From the NCBI RefSeq assembly GCF_000003195.3, contig NC_012871.2, positions 14,268,293 to 14,332,292 on the forward strand: a stretch of 64,000 nt of DNA, read 5' to 3'. The stretch's first letter is position 1. Each line of letters begins with the position of its first letter. Origin of the DNA: Sorghum bicolor (taxonomy: Eukaryota > Streptophyta > Magnoliopsida > Poales > Poaceae). The notes beneath the pieces were generated by a model. That model was not told the DNA's origin. It searched no databases and saw only the letters and a program-made list of their open reading frames with translations. Both the position numbers and the translations under genes were made by a program. Below, one piece after another: positions 34,193 to 45,992 of this stretch.

Positions 34193-37100
34193 ATGGTACA
34201 AACACGTGGCGGGGGTAACAGCAATCCGGGCCTTGGAGCAGGTACCTCCGGAGGTGGGGCTCAACGGAATGAGAACCGAGCGCCAACACCACCACCGCCT
34301 CCCCCGTACACTGCGGATGTGTTTTTCGCGCAGTTTCTGGGAAGCCAACGGAACATGGAACAGATGCAGCGCAACATGGAAGAAGCTTTGCGCAACATAG
34401 CTGACAACACCCGTCGCGGGGATAATCAGGGTGGCCGGGAGGTCAACCAGTACAGTTCGTTCAAGGACTTCATGGATACCAAGCCACCAATCTTCAAAGA
34501 GGCTTTGGAACCCCTCGAGGCAGATGAATGGATCAATACCATGGAGCAGAAGTTTCGTCTTCTTCGGATGACAGAAGAACTCAAGGCTGAATATGCGGCA
34601 CATCAGTTGCAAGGACCTGCTGGGATTTGGTGGTCCCATCACCGTACCACCTACCCAGAAGGGACACCAATCACCTGGAACCGCTTCACCACCGCTTTCC
34701 GGGGAAATTACATTCCTCCTGGTGTGGTTGAAATGAAGGTTGGGGAGTTCATGAGGCTGTCCCAAGGGACGAAGTCTGTGAAGGAGTATCTACACGCTTT
34801 CAACAATCTCGCTCGCTATGCCCCTGAGTTTGTGAACACGGAGGCTAAGAAGATTGCTAGTTTCCAGAGAGGTTTGAATCCAAAGATGCTGAAGACCATG
34901 GGTACAGGGGCCAGGGCTACTTTCAATGCCTATATCAGTGACTGTCTGACCCAAGAGAACAATAACAACAACTACAGTGCATCCAAGTCACGTAAAAGGG
35001 CTTTTGAAGCAGGATCATCCCAGTCCAGGGCACCAGTGGCAGGGCGACAGCAGTATCGTCCTCCTGCCCCGGGTGCTAGGTTCCGACCACCGCAGAGAAG
35101 GAACACCGGGCATCCAACACAGCAGAAGCCGTACAAGGTGGCGATAGCTCCTGCCAAGCCAAAGGCAATTCAAGCTGCAGCACCTGCCGTCAACAGTGCG
35201 CCCAAGGGTCCATGCTATAACTGCCACAAGATGGGGCACTTTGCTAAGGAATGTCCCAACCCCAAGAGGCAGCAGCCAACCTATCCAGCTCGTGTGCACC
35301 ATACCTCGATCGAGGAGATTCCGGAAGGAGAACCGGTAACAGCTGGTATGTTTCCTGTCAACCAACATCTTGCAGTTGTTTTGTTTGATTCTGGATCATC
35401 GCATTCATTCATGAGCCAAGCATTTGCACGAAAGCATGATCAGCCAGTTACTGAGTTAGGTTATGGCTATCGCATCAGCTCAGCCAGAGCCGATGTGTTG
35501 ACTAATAAAACGGTAACAGGAGTTACCTTGGATATCAGTGGTCGGAGGTTCCGTGTAAATCTTGTGGTCATGCCAGGGCTGGTTTTGGATGTCATCATTG
35601 GGATGAACAAAATGACTGATTGGGGTGCGGTTATAGATACCGGGAATAGAACTCTATCCCTTAGAGACCCGCAAGGGAAGGGGGTGCTTCAGGTCAAGCT
35701 ACCTAGACGATTGGACTTCGCCAGTCTTTCATGTGTAGTACAGGTAGTCTCTCTAGAACACATACCCGTGGTATGTGAGTTCCCTAATGTGTTTCCTGAG
35801 GATTTACCAGGACTTCCCCCAGATAGGGAGGTAGAGTTTGCGATCGAGTTGATACCAGGTACAGCACCAATATCTAGAAGGCCGTATCGGATGCCCCCAA
35901 ATGAACTCGCTGAGTTGAAGAATCAACTAAAAGAGTTGCTGGATAAAGGGTTCATCCGGCCAAGTTCGTCGGAATGGGGTTGTCCAGCGTTGTTTGTGAA
36001 AAAGAAGGATCAGTCGTTGCGCATGTGCGTGGACTATCGTCCACTCAATGCAGTGACAATCAAAAATAAGTATCCCTTGCCAAGGATTGATATCCTGTTT
36101 GATCAGTTATCCAAGGCAAGAGTGTTTTCTAAGATAGATTTGAGATCTGGGTATCACCAAATCAAGATTCGTCCGCAAGATATCACGAAGACTGCTTTTT
36201 CCACCAGATATGGGTTGTATGAGTATCTAGTCATGTCCTTTGGGTTGACAAATGCTCCTGCATACTTTATGTATCTAATGAATTCAGTCTTTATGCCGGA
36301 ATTGGATAAGTTTGTTGTGGTGTTTATCGATGATATCCTGGTGTATTCAGAAAATGAGCAAGATCACGCCGAACATCTGAGAATCGTGCTGACACGATTA
36401 CGAGAGCATCAGTTATATGCCAAGTTCAGCAAGTGTGAGTTCTGGTTGAAGAAAGTTCCATTCCTAGGGCACATTTTGTCTGAAGAAGGGATTGCCGTAG
36501 ATCCATCAAAAGTGCAGGAAGTCATGGACTGGAAGGCACCAACTTCTGTCTCGGAAGTTAGAAGTTTTCTTGGTCTGGCCGGGTATTATCGTCGTTTCAT
36601 ACCTGACTTCTCCAAGATTGCTAAGCCAATGACAAGTTTGCTACAAAAGGATCATAAGTTCGTCTGGACGGAAGGGTGTGAGTTAGCCTTCCGCACCTTG
36701 CGAAAGTTGCTAACCACTGCTCCCGTTCTGGCACAACCTGATATAGAGAAGCCTTTTGATGTGTTTTGTGACGCATCGAAGAGTGGCCTGGGGTGTGTGT
36801 TGATGCAAGATGGCAGGGTGATAGCTTATGCTTCCCGACAGTTGAGAAAGCATGAAGTCAACTATCCAACGCACGACCTTGAGTTAGCAGCAGTGGTACA
36901 TGCTTTGAAGATCTGGAGACATTATCTGCTAGGAAATAAGTGTCACATTTACACCGATCACAAGAGTTTGAAGTACATCTTCACTCAGTCCGAGCTGAAT
37001 ATGAGGCAACGACGGTGGTTAGAGCTAATCAAGGATTATGACCTGGAAGTTCACTATCATCCAGGCAAAGCTAATGTGGTCGCAGATGCTTTGAGTCGCA

Positions 37101-38659
37101 AACCGCACTATCAAATGGTTCAACCGTTGTTTGAAGATGGGTTCAATCTTATGCATCCTGAGGTCTTATGTCATATACAACTCAGTTGTTCACTCGAGAG
37201 TCAAGTCATTGAAGGTCAGAAAACAGACAAGGGTATTTTCCACATCAAAGAGAAGATTAAAGATGACCCAAAGACTCAGTTTCGGGTTGATGAGAAGGGG
37301 GTACTGTGGTTTCAACAGCGGTTAGTGGTCCCGAAAGATCGGGAGTTGAAGAATCGCATCATGGATGAAGCCCATCTCTCTAAGCTTTCTATTCATCCTG
37401 GCAGCAGCAAAATGTATCAAGATCTAAGGCCCCACTTTTGGTGGACCAAGATGAAGAAAGAAATAGCCGCTTATGTGGCCCGTTGTGACACGTGTTGCAG
37501 AGTTAAGGCCATCCATATGAAACCTGCAGGTCTGTTACAACCGTTATCAGTTCCGGAGTGGAAATGGGAAGAGGTCAGTATGGACTTTATCACAGGTTTA
37601 CCAACCACAAGGAAGGGGAATGACTCGATTTGGGTAATCATAGATCGATTGACCAAATCGGCCCATTTCATCCCTGTGAAGACTCGTTACAGACCTCCTG
37701 AGTATGCCGATATATATATGGCTGAGATTGTCAAGTTGCATGGTATTCCCAAAACCATCATATCGGATAGAGGACCGCAGTTCACTGCTCACTTCTGGGA
37801 GCGCATGCATAAAAGTTTGGGGACCAGTTTGATAAGAAGCACGGCGTATCATCCCCAGACTTCAGGCCAAACTGAGAGGCTAAATCAAGTGTTGGAAGAT
37901 ATGCTGAGGGCCTGTGTGCTATCATCCAGGGGATCGTGGGAATCATGGTTACCTTTGGCTGAGTTCTCATACAATAATAGTTATCAATAGAGCATCAAGA
38001 TGGCCCCGTTCGAAGCTTTGTATGGGCGGAGATGTCGAACTCCGTTAAACTGGGTGGAACCTGGTGAAAGGAGATACTATGGTATCGACTTTGTGAATGA
38101 TGCCGAGAAAAAGGTGCAGATTATACAGCAACATATGCAAGCAGCGCAATCACGACAGAAGAGTTATGCTGATAAGAGAAGAAGGCCACTTGAATTCAAC
38201 ATAGGTGACTATGTGTACCTCAAGGTTACGCCAATGAAGAAAGTTCAACGTTTCCGAGTTCGAAGCAAGCTTGCACCCAGATATGTGGGACCGTACCAAG
38301 TGCTAGAGAGGAAAGGCCCAGTGGCCTATAAGATTCAGTTACCTGAAGAGATGAGCTCGATCTTTCCGGTCTTCCATGTGTCGCAACTACGGAAATGTTT
38401 GAAAGTGCCTGAGCAAAGAATTGAACCTCGAGGGATCAAAATAAAAGCAGACTTAGAGTATAAAGAGCAGCCAGTGGGAATTGTGGATACCAAGGAGCGA
38501 GTAACCCGAAACAAAGTTGTCAGAACGTACAAAGTGGTGTGGAGTCATCATGACGATAGGGATGCCACTTGGGAAACAGAGGATTACTTAAAAGCAGTTT
38601 ATCCAAAATTTCATAAGAAATGGTTAGTAACCCAAAATCTCGAGACGAGATTTCCCTAA
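34193..38659 (+). pseudogene. gag-pol polyprotein of a Del/Tekay chromovirus, one in-frame stop
   Basis: One frame of 1488 codons broken only by TAG at 37988 (codon 1266). Numbering from 34193: gag core about 90-260; zinc knuckle [14 protein letters not shown] about 341-354; aspartic protease with DSGSS at D399; reverse transcriptase with FIDD at 711-714; RNase H with first catalytic Asp at 860; integrase with zinc-binding His at 1061 and catalytic D1131, D1192 and E1228 (DX60DX35E). After the stop come the integrase C-terminal GPY-type module and a chromodomain-like segment (YKVVWSHH and ATWE, about 1445-1470). The usual first aromatic cage residue is not evident, as in the Tekay-type subgroup. 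Intact enzymes up to the stop but loss of the targeting end suggest a copy that is defective or dependent on others. The alternative start at 34166 is less likely because ATG 34193 follows an acceptor-like CAG. Confidence 0.95.
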
Positions 38660-38671
38660 GGGGGGAAGGGC
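38659..38671 (+). other. Polypurine tract overlapping the pol stop codon
   Basis: AGGGGGGAAGGGC directly precedes the 3' LTR. Its first base is the last base of the pol stop codon, so the coding end and the plus-strand priming site are packed together. Confidence 0.9.
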
Positions 38672-41600
38672 TGTAACACCCTAGGTGTTAAGCATGCACT
38701 TAGTCTCATCAAAGTCATGCATAAGCATTTCCATCAAGCATAAGCATCATGAGCATGACACTCTTTTCAAATTATGATTTTATGTGCTTCATTTCCTGTG
38801 CTTTAATTATGTTAAAAATGTGATGCTTGTTTCTAAAATTGTGAAATATTCAAATTAGGTTGCTTTATGTGTAAGAAGAATTAAGAACATTTTTGTGCAA
38901 TTTTTGGAGCTATGGAATTTGAGAAATGGAATTTATACAAACTTTTCCAAAATGAATTTATTTAAAACCTAGAGCTGAGTTTTAACTTGTAATTCAAATT
39001 TTGTTTGGAATTTGGTCTTGCTTGTCAAAGCAAAGTTGTAGAGTTTTTAATTTGGAACAACTTTGTTTTTGGGAGCAAGAGGTGAAAATGATTTTAAATT
39101 GGTCCAAATGAATTTAGAAAGAATTTGGAGAAAAGAAATTCAAAAAAAAGAGAAAGGGGCAGGCGCTGCTGGGCCAACCCCGCTTCCCTTTCGGCCCAGC
39201 AAGCGACCCGGCCTGCCTCCCCTCTCCCTCTCCCTCCCGCGCGCGGACGCGCCTCGCTCCACCCGGCGCCGGCCACGTGGCGGCCGTACGCCGGCGTTGG
39301 ACGCGCCGCGGCCGGCCTCCAACCCCCCTGTCGGGACGCCGGCGCAGGCTCCCAGACCATTTCGCCCGTTCTGTCCCCCGCGCCCTCCTTCTCCTTCCTC
39401 CTCCGCTCGCACCGCGCAGCAGCAGCCGCTCCTCCGCGCGCCATTGCCGAAGAGAGCTCCGCCGCTCGTCGCCGGCCACACCAGAGCCTCAAGCTCGACG
39501 CCGAGAGCACCAGGGCACTCGCCGTCGCTAGGGTAAACTCGTGCGAACGTTCTACCGAGGTGAGAGTCCGTCGAGCGCCGTGAATCGCTCGCCGGAGTTA
39601 CCCCGAGCTCGCCGGAGTACTCCGCCGCGACGGATCTAGCGTTTCCCTGCGTCTTTTCGCTCGTTCTCTGTTGCGCTAGGTCGGTAGGAAGGTGAGGAAG
39701 CTCGGAGAGGCGTTTGCGCACGCTCTACCGCGCCGGAGCAGCCTGGCCACGGCGAGCAGCGCCGCCATGCATGCTCGCCGGAGGTGTTCCGGCCGCCCTC
39801 TGGTCGATCCAAGGGTACCGTTGGGTGCGTCTTGCTGCGGGGAGCACGTTGGTGCTCACCCCGTGGCCGGAGACCTCACCTCCGGCGAGATCCGCTCGTC
39901 GGAGGTGAGCTCCCTCTCGGTCTCGCTGACTGGTGGGGTCGGGGACCCACTGTCAGTCGCAGGGGTACCCCGGTGGGTGTAGATCTGGGTGTGCGTAGCG
40001 TTTTTCGTCGGTTTTCTTGAAAAAGTATTTTCCAGAAATTGATTTAAAGTTTGTAAAATCTATATCTTGAGTTCTACAGCTCCAAATTGAATGAAATAAA
40101 TTTTGGTGTGCTCTATATTTCCAGATCTACAGTTTGATGTAATTGCATGTCATGTTGGAGCAACTTTTCTGTGTGAATATATTTTATCCATGATTTTGTT
40201 AAACTTGGAAAATGCATAGTAAATGAAATATGGCTCAGAAAAATGTGAAACTTGATTTGTTGGCTTTGCATGTGTGTTTGCTCACTGGGAAAAAGTGGGT
40301 ACATATTATTTAGTGTATAAATGAATTTATGGTAATTTAAATGCTTGCATGGTAGTACTTTATGATTTTTAGTAATTAAATGGGTCATGCAATAAATCTG
40401 GAAAATTTTGTGAGTGTTTCTTATGATATTATGCAAATTGTAAAAATATGAAATCTGTGGTTTAACACTTGTATCCCAGTAGAGTGATTTTACTTGCCTT
40501 ATCAATTAATCTTGTGATTTTTGTGGCTCAAAATAAGTATCCAAAAATTATGAAAAATTTTCAGTAAACTTTATGCTTAGCTGGAAGTCTCGTGTAATTT
40601 TTGTGGAATTTATTGATGAACAGAATTGCATTTGATTTTTAATGGGCTTAGAAATGAATAAAGAAAACTATGAATGGTTGTATATATAGGTTGAATGGAG
40701 TAAGTTGGGTTTGGTGTATCTTTGAAGCATCATGGAGGTTGCTGGTTGCATTTGAAAAATAATTATAGAAGAGAATGTAATAGATGTTTGATTCAATTGT
40801 TTATTCTTGGATGATGTTGACTACCTTGTAATAAGCATGACCCAGTGCATCACCTATGCATCATAACATGACTCCTTTGACACTCTCTCTTACAAGCATC
40901 CACTCGGGCATCTCACACTCCACTCATGAGCATATATGCATCATACAGGCTCGCAGGAGAACGAGGTGGGAACCGAGGAACCCGAGGAGCTTCAGGAGCA
41001 GGAACCTCCGGAAGCGCAGGAACCCGGAGAGGAACTGCAGGAGTGTCCGGATCACCGACCCAGCACGTTTGAGAAAGGCAAGCCCCGGAGCATTCTAAGT
41101 CTCCCTATTCTCGCTAACTTATATAAAGTGCTATACTTGTTCTACTGTATTGCATATTAAGTGATAGGAGTTGCCTGATACCGTTGCTGCATGAGTACTC
41201 CTTGTTATTCCTACTCATTCAACTACCTTGTCCTATGTAGATAGGCACGGAGTCTATGCTTAGCTTGCTTAGTTCGGTAGAAGTCGGGTGATTCCCTGTC
41301 ACCTGCGAGATATAGGTGGATACCTGCTTGATTAAGCATTGGTTGCTCGGGGAAAAGAATAACCAAGTGTGGAATGAATTTGGAGACCGGGCAGAGACTT
41401 ATGGTGGGTTGACCATAGTGCCCCTGCCTGTGTCGATTAAGGACCGATCGTTGACGGCCCTCTTGTCATGTTGAACGCATGCCCCACATTTAGCTGGAAG
41501 GATAAGTCGTTCCGACCGCGAAGCCTGAGCACTATCCGGGCCGGGAATCGGCCCGATGTACGCGCTGTATTGGTGATGGTTGAGGAGAACGACGAGGGCG

Positions 41601-42583
41601 CGGCGCGCAACCTTGGTATACCTTGGATACCTCGGTCGCCGGAACGGTCCTCGGGTACGGGCGGTGCCTGTCGAACCCGCGAATTGGTCCCGGATAGTGC
41701 AACACGGTGACCTGTAGCTCACTTGATCAGTGAGTGTGGTTTGTGTGGGGAATAAACTCGCCAGCTGGTTAGAAATCGATTCGAATCGCCATCGCTCCTG
41801 GATAGTGAGCACTTGACATGAGCCCTGTCCTCGTAGTAAGGACTATGGAACACTTGGGTTATAATGAAACGGGTTTATGACTGCTATGATGAGGTACTAT
41901 CATAGTCTCATACTTGCTTGTAATAGTGCAGGTGCAAACCTAGACGATAGGTAATGATACTTTCAATTTGAGCCAATTAAAAGAAGAAAGACTTATGTAG
42001 GTTATGTTAGCGAAATGCTGCGGTTTTGCAAAATGGTCGTTAGCTACCCCACTATATAGCCTTCATAATCCTTGATGAGTCTTTATTTTAAGTTTATGAC
42101 GGGTAAGTCTAGCTGAGTACCTTCTCGTACTCAGGGTTCTATTCCCATGTTGTTTTGCAGATGGTCAAATGTACTATGGTTATTGCATCCTCTGTCTGTA
42201 CCCAGCTATGGGTGATGACTAGACCAAGGGCGATGGTCACTCCGTCTCTTCTTTTGCTTTTGTGGGAATGACCGAACTATGGCACTGTATCAGACTTATC
42301 GTGTGTGTTGTAATTTCAAACTATGAAGCTTCCGCTACTTGAAGAACTTGGTTTGTAATAACTTTAAGCACTCCGATGTATTTTATGAATGTTGAAATCT
42401 GGATGTACTTGTGGATGGCGACCGCTAAACTTATTACGATCTTGGCTGTTATGTGATGTGTGGTTTGAAATCCTTCGAGATTTCACGGACTACCGGGATT
42501 ATATGGGCTTAAGCGTGATAGTTCGACTATGCAAATGGTCACTATTAGGCTTAATCTCTTATAATTTGGTCGGTTCTGTTACA
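38672..42583 (+). repeat. 3' LTR of the chromovirus, 3912 bp
   Basis: Nearly identical to the 5' LTR. The three-base length difference is explained by one A in a poly-A run, one C in a poly-C run and one G. One substitution (39537 region, GGGTAAAC against GGGTAAGC) changes the +5 base of a donor-like site in the GC-rich core. Confidence 0.96.
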
Positions 42584-42588
42584 CGATG

Positions 42589-43748
42589 TATAGAGAAGAC
42601 TACAACCGCACTCTCGTTCTAACCTTGGTAAGGATGATCTACTATTCTATTGGGGAGGCTTACGGAATCTAGACACCACAGAGGATGTTCGACCCGCACC
42701 TATAAACCCTATCGATCCTTCTAACGGAATGTGGGCTACAAAGGTAACTCGGAAATATCACGTTCCTCGCTACTACCACGGTCCAGCTAGATAGGGGATA
42801 TCTATGAGTACCCTAGCCCAAACACCACGTTTACGCTAGCAATGATTACTCTAAACTCAACCGGAAGACATTAAAGTAAACTCATAAACCAAAGAACAAT
42901 AAGAACAAGAACTTACTAGAATTTAGAAGTCGAAATACTGAAGAATCCTAGGAGCAAGCCTCGGGTTAGGAGACTTGATCCCGTAGGTACAACCTCGGAG
43001 TAGACACCGACAGGCCGGGCTTCCTCCGATCTACACCTCCACTCTATCTCTCTCAATCTAGAAGAACTTAGAAGAACTAATTCTAATCTCACATTGGATG
43101 CTAAGCCCTAATTCTATATAGAGGAAAGGTTATCCTTCGAGGGCACCTCTCAACTCTATAATGATTTGTTCTCCTCCAGGGGCCAGGGGCCTTGCTTATA
43201 TAGCCTCCTCCTTTTGTGCCTTTTTGGTTGAGCAGGCGATGTGGTACTAAACTTTCCGCCATATCTCATTAAAATGCACATAGGCCTTAATGGACCAAAA
43301 TCTGATTTGGGCCCAATTAATCTCGTAGCTCTTTTATGTGGAGTTCTTCTTTTATTAATATCTCTTGATTCCGAACTCCAAATATAACAAACAATATATG
43401 CATTTCGATCAGCTCGACGAGATCTTTGTAATGGTGTACTCCATTCTGTAATTGGTGCTTGCACCAGGGCAGGCGCCCTGCCCCCGTGCCCGTTCGGCCT
43501 CCCGTTCGTTCCCGTGGCTTCTGGACTCTTCTAGATGATAGAAAATTGCGCAGCACGTTAATATATCTATGTAAAACCGACGTGTGGGCCTTTCCTCCGT
43601 ATTTCCTAATAACCCCCCGCAGAAATAGACAAACACCAAAACTCGTGGAATTCTGTCAGATAAAACCCTAAGTCTGGGTGTTGGTTGCATTTGGATCCTT
43701 TTCTTTATTCATTTGATGATTATATTTGGTACTTAAGGACCGTCAACA
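42589..43748 (-). repeat. 3' LTR of the 27894-48425 element, right piece
   Basis: It continues the LTR from 28083 and ends CCGTCAACA at 43748. A minus TATA box (CTATATAAGC) lies at 43194-43203. Its GC-rich block near 43465 has one GGGCGCC-type module where the partner LTR has two. Confidence 0.92.
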
Positions 43749-43763
43749 AACTCCCCCAAGCTT
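43749..43763 (-). other. Polypurine tract (minus strand)
   Basis: On the minus strand AAGCTTGGGGGAGTT directly precedes the LTR start TGTTGACGG. Confidence 0.88.
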
Positions 43764-43774
43764 ACCTCTTGCTC

Positions 43775-44674
43775 GTCCCTGAGCAAGGATAGACTCAAAA
43801 GTTTCTGCAGTGATTTCATGCCTTAAAAGTACACATGTGTTCAAGCAAGATCTCATCTCTCTCCGTTTTCTCAGTCGTCCTGGGATTCGCTGGATGGCGT
43901 AGTCGGTGGTTCCGGCGGCTATAACTATCTTCTCTTTCCACATCTGACTCAGTGCTACGGTCTCCTCAGGACGGTTCTGTTCAAGCTGTATGTCTTCAGA
44001 CCTTACCACTTCTCCTTCGTAGTCTGCCCATCCGTCCTTGATGATTTGCCTCTTCTGGTTTCGGTTGCGTCGCCTTCTTCTCATCCTTATCTTCTTAGAG
44101 GGGAAGTGCATGTGGACTTCTCCAGTTCCAATATAGATGATAACTTTGATAGTCTTGAGGAACGGCCTTCCAAGGATGGTGGGTGCATCATACTCGTCTT
44201 CTCCCATGTCAATGGCCTGAAAATCATCTGGAGCTGAATATATATTGGCTGTAGGGGCATGGTTCCATGCAGGAGCTGATAAGTGACTACGGCCATTATG
44301 TTGTCATCAGATCCAGTGTCATAGAGTGTCTTCTAAAAAGAGTATCCATTGATTGTGCACTCGATGCTTGGAACACCAGGGTCATCCTTCTTGATCAGGA
44401 AAGGCGACTTGAGTCGACGATTTTGACCTCCTCCGACAAGGATCCAATGTTTTAAGTCTTCTGGACAATACTTCTCACCGTCTTCATCCTTCAGGTGCAT
44501 CATTTGATTAGGTGTGGACCTTGACGTCTGCACCTCTTGATACGGAGTCACCCATGTTCTTTGTTTGCTCAGCAGTTCGAAGTGCGGTGTTGGCAATATC
44601 CTGCTCAGTGTGTTTGTGCTCGTAGATCCAGGTCCTTCACTTGGTGGAGTCTGGGAGTTGTAAAACTCCTCCAT
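43775..44674 (-). pseudogene. Aspartic protease region of an Athila-like element, broken
   Basis: Minus-strand reading gives a proline-rich linker, then a segment with KSPFLIKKDDPG and IECTINGYSF, a stop, then the active-site motif LYDTGSDDNIM (around 44300), and later the ILGRPFLK motif typical of the second half of retroviral-type proteases. A basic RMRRRRRNRN stretch follows. At least one in-frame stop (just before the active site) and a frame change break it. No reverse transcriptase follows, so the element ends its coding capacity here. Confidence 0.75.
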
Positions 44675-44731
44675 GTTTTGCTCGTAGTGTACCTGCTCAT
44701 AGAGACAAGGCAGAGATCAAGTGCATGGGCC

Positions 44732-44754
44732 CTGTTGGTGGAAAACACCAACAG
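44732..44754. repeat. Short perfect hairpin, 9-bp stem
   Basis: CTGTTGGTG and CACCAACAG flank a 5-base loop. A related hairpin (GTTGGTG...CACCAAT) occurs at about 52696-52715 next to the same CCCATGCACTTGATCTC sequence. It may be a conserved RNA structure of these elements; function unknown. Confidence 0.6.
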
Positions 44755-45992
44755 AACCAAAAGTGTATTTGTTCTTCTCTAACCTTAAGCATAGTGAGCA
44801 AGACAAAGTTGATGGATCATGAGTGTAGCATTTGTCAGATCAGATGGCTCAACCTAATGGAAAGACAATCTATCTATATTTATGTTTTGTTTATATCTTC
44901 CAAAGATTGAATGTGCAACATTTTAGCTTACTAGGAACAAAGATTAAAGGACTAAACATGCTGAATCAGTTGAGTTGGTTAATTTGGAGTTATAAATCAT
45001 ACATGTTTGTCTCTTTATTTTATGTGAATGCCAGAACCAAGGAGAGCTTATAAAAGTGATAGTCGAGTACCTTAAGATGTTACCTTACTTTGAAGAGTGA
45101 TGGTACAGTATCACCTTGTGGAAGCTTTCCTTTCTTAGCGGTTGTGCATCGTGTTTGTGGCACTCTTCATAGATCATCTCTTTATGATGAATGAGCTATG
45201 TCCTTCTTGTGCAAATTGTTAAACTTCATGTGTCTCCTTTATCTCCAATGAGTTTGTATCTCAGGACTTCCCAGGTTGATATTGAAAGTTTTCCTGGAGG
45301 GGTTAGTCCAAAAAAATATCCCATATCTACTATAGCATACTATCGGCTCAAAAATCAACCTAGACACCATGTTTAATTTGATTTAGGAGGGCATTTTAAC
45401 CTAAGCACCATGCTTAATTTAAAAATCCTTTGGAAGTAAGATCATCATTCCTAAACTAAGCACCATGCTTAATTAAGATATAAATAAAACTACTCCAAAC
45501 CTAGACATATACTAAAGCAAATAAAGGTAGCATGAGAGCATTTATAGAGATCTACTCAAGTGGAGATGAAGTAGTGTGATTAGTATTTAACAAATTGAGC
45601 ATGTCTCAAAGGTAAGGACAACCAACATAGCAACATGGCAAAGGAGGTTCTTATGTAAGGTATTTCCCCCAAGCTTGAATTTTGCAAAATTCAAGATTGG
45701 ATGAATTTAATTAAATGTTGCATGCTGATTGGTTGGGCATACCTTGCGCCTATCATTCCTCGTATCTTCTTGCTCCAATCCTAGAAAGGTTAGACAAGAA
45801 TACCCGAAGGAATATTTCTACAATTATCTTTATATGCTCAATACACAAGGCAATGTTGCAAATAGTTCATGTTACGATCTGATAAGTGCTTGTTTTAGGA
45901 CACTAAGCTTGTCCTTGGGAAACCATCAAATTATGTTGGTGAAGTGGTTTCCCCTCCAACACCAACCTAAGCGTGCCTATATCAAGATCGAC
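44755..45992 (-). other. Noncoding internal DNA of the Athila-like element
   Basis: No supported gene. A minus-strand polypurine-like block (CAAGCTTGGGGGAAAT, 45663-45678) resembles the block after gag in the 12068-20974 element. Parts resemble 52300-52760 in reverse orientation. Confidence 0.6.

Larger units (their letters stand above)
28084..42583 (+). mobile_element. Young Del/Tekay-type chromovirus with an extra ORF, TSD cgatg
   Basis: A 14.5-kb Ty3/gypsy element. The LTRs are 28084-31998 and 38672-42583, both TGTAACACCC to CTGTTACA. The TSD CGATG (28079-28083 and 42584-42588) matches exactly. The order is LTR, iMet primer site, long leader, extra ORF with an H3-like tail, gag-pol with a chromodomain-like end, polypurine tract, LTR. 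By eye the LTRs differ by about 16 substitutions and three single-base indels, near 0.4 percent. At a commonly used grass LTR rate (1.3e-8 per site per year) that suggests an insertion on the order of 0.15 million years ago. One in-frame stop breaks pol, so this copy is probably not autonomous. Confidence 0.96.
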
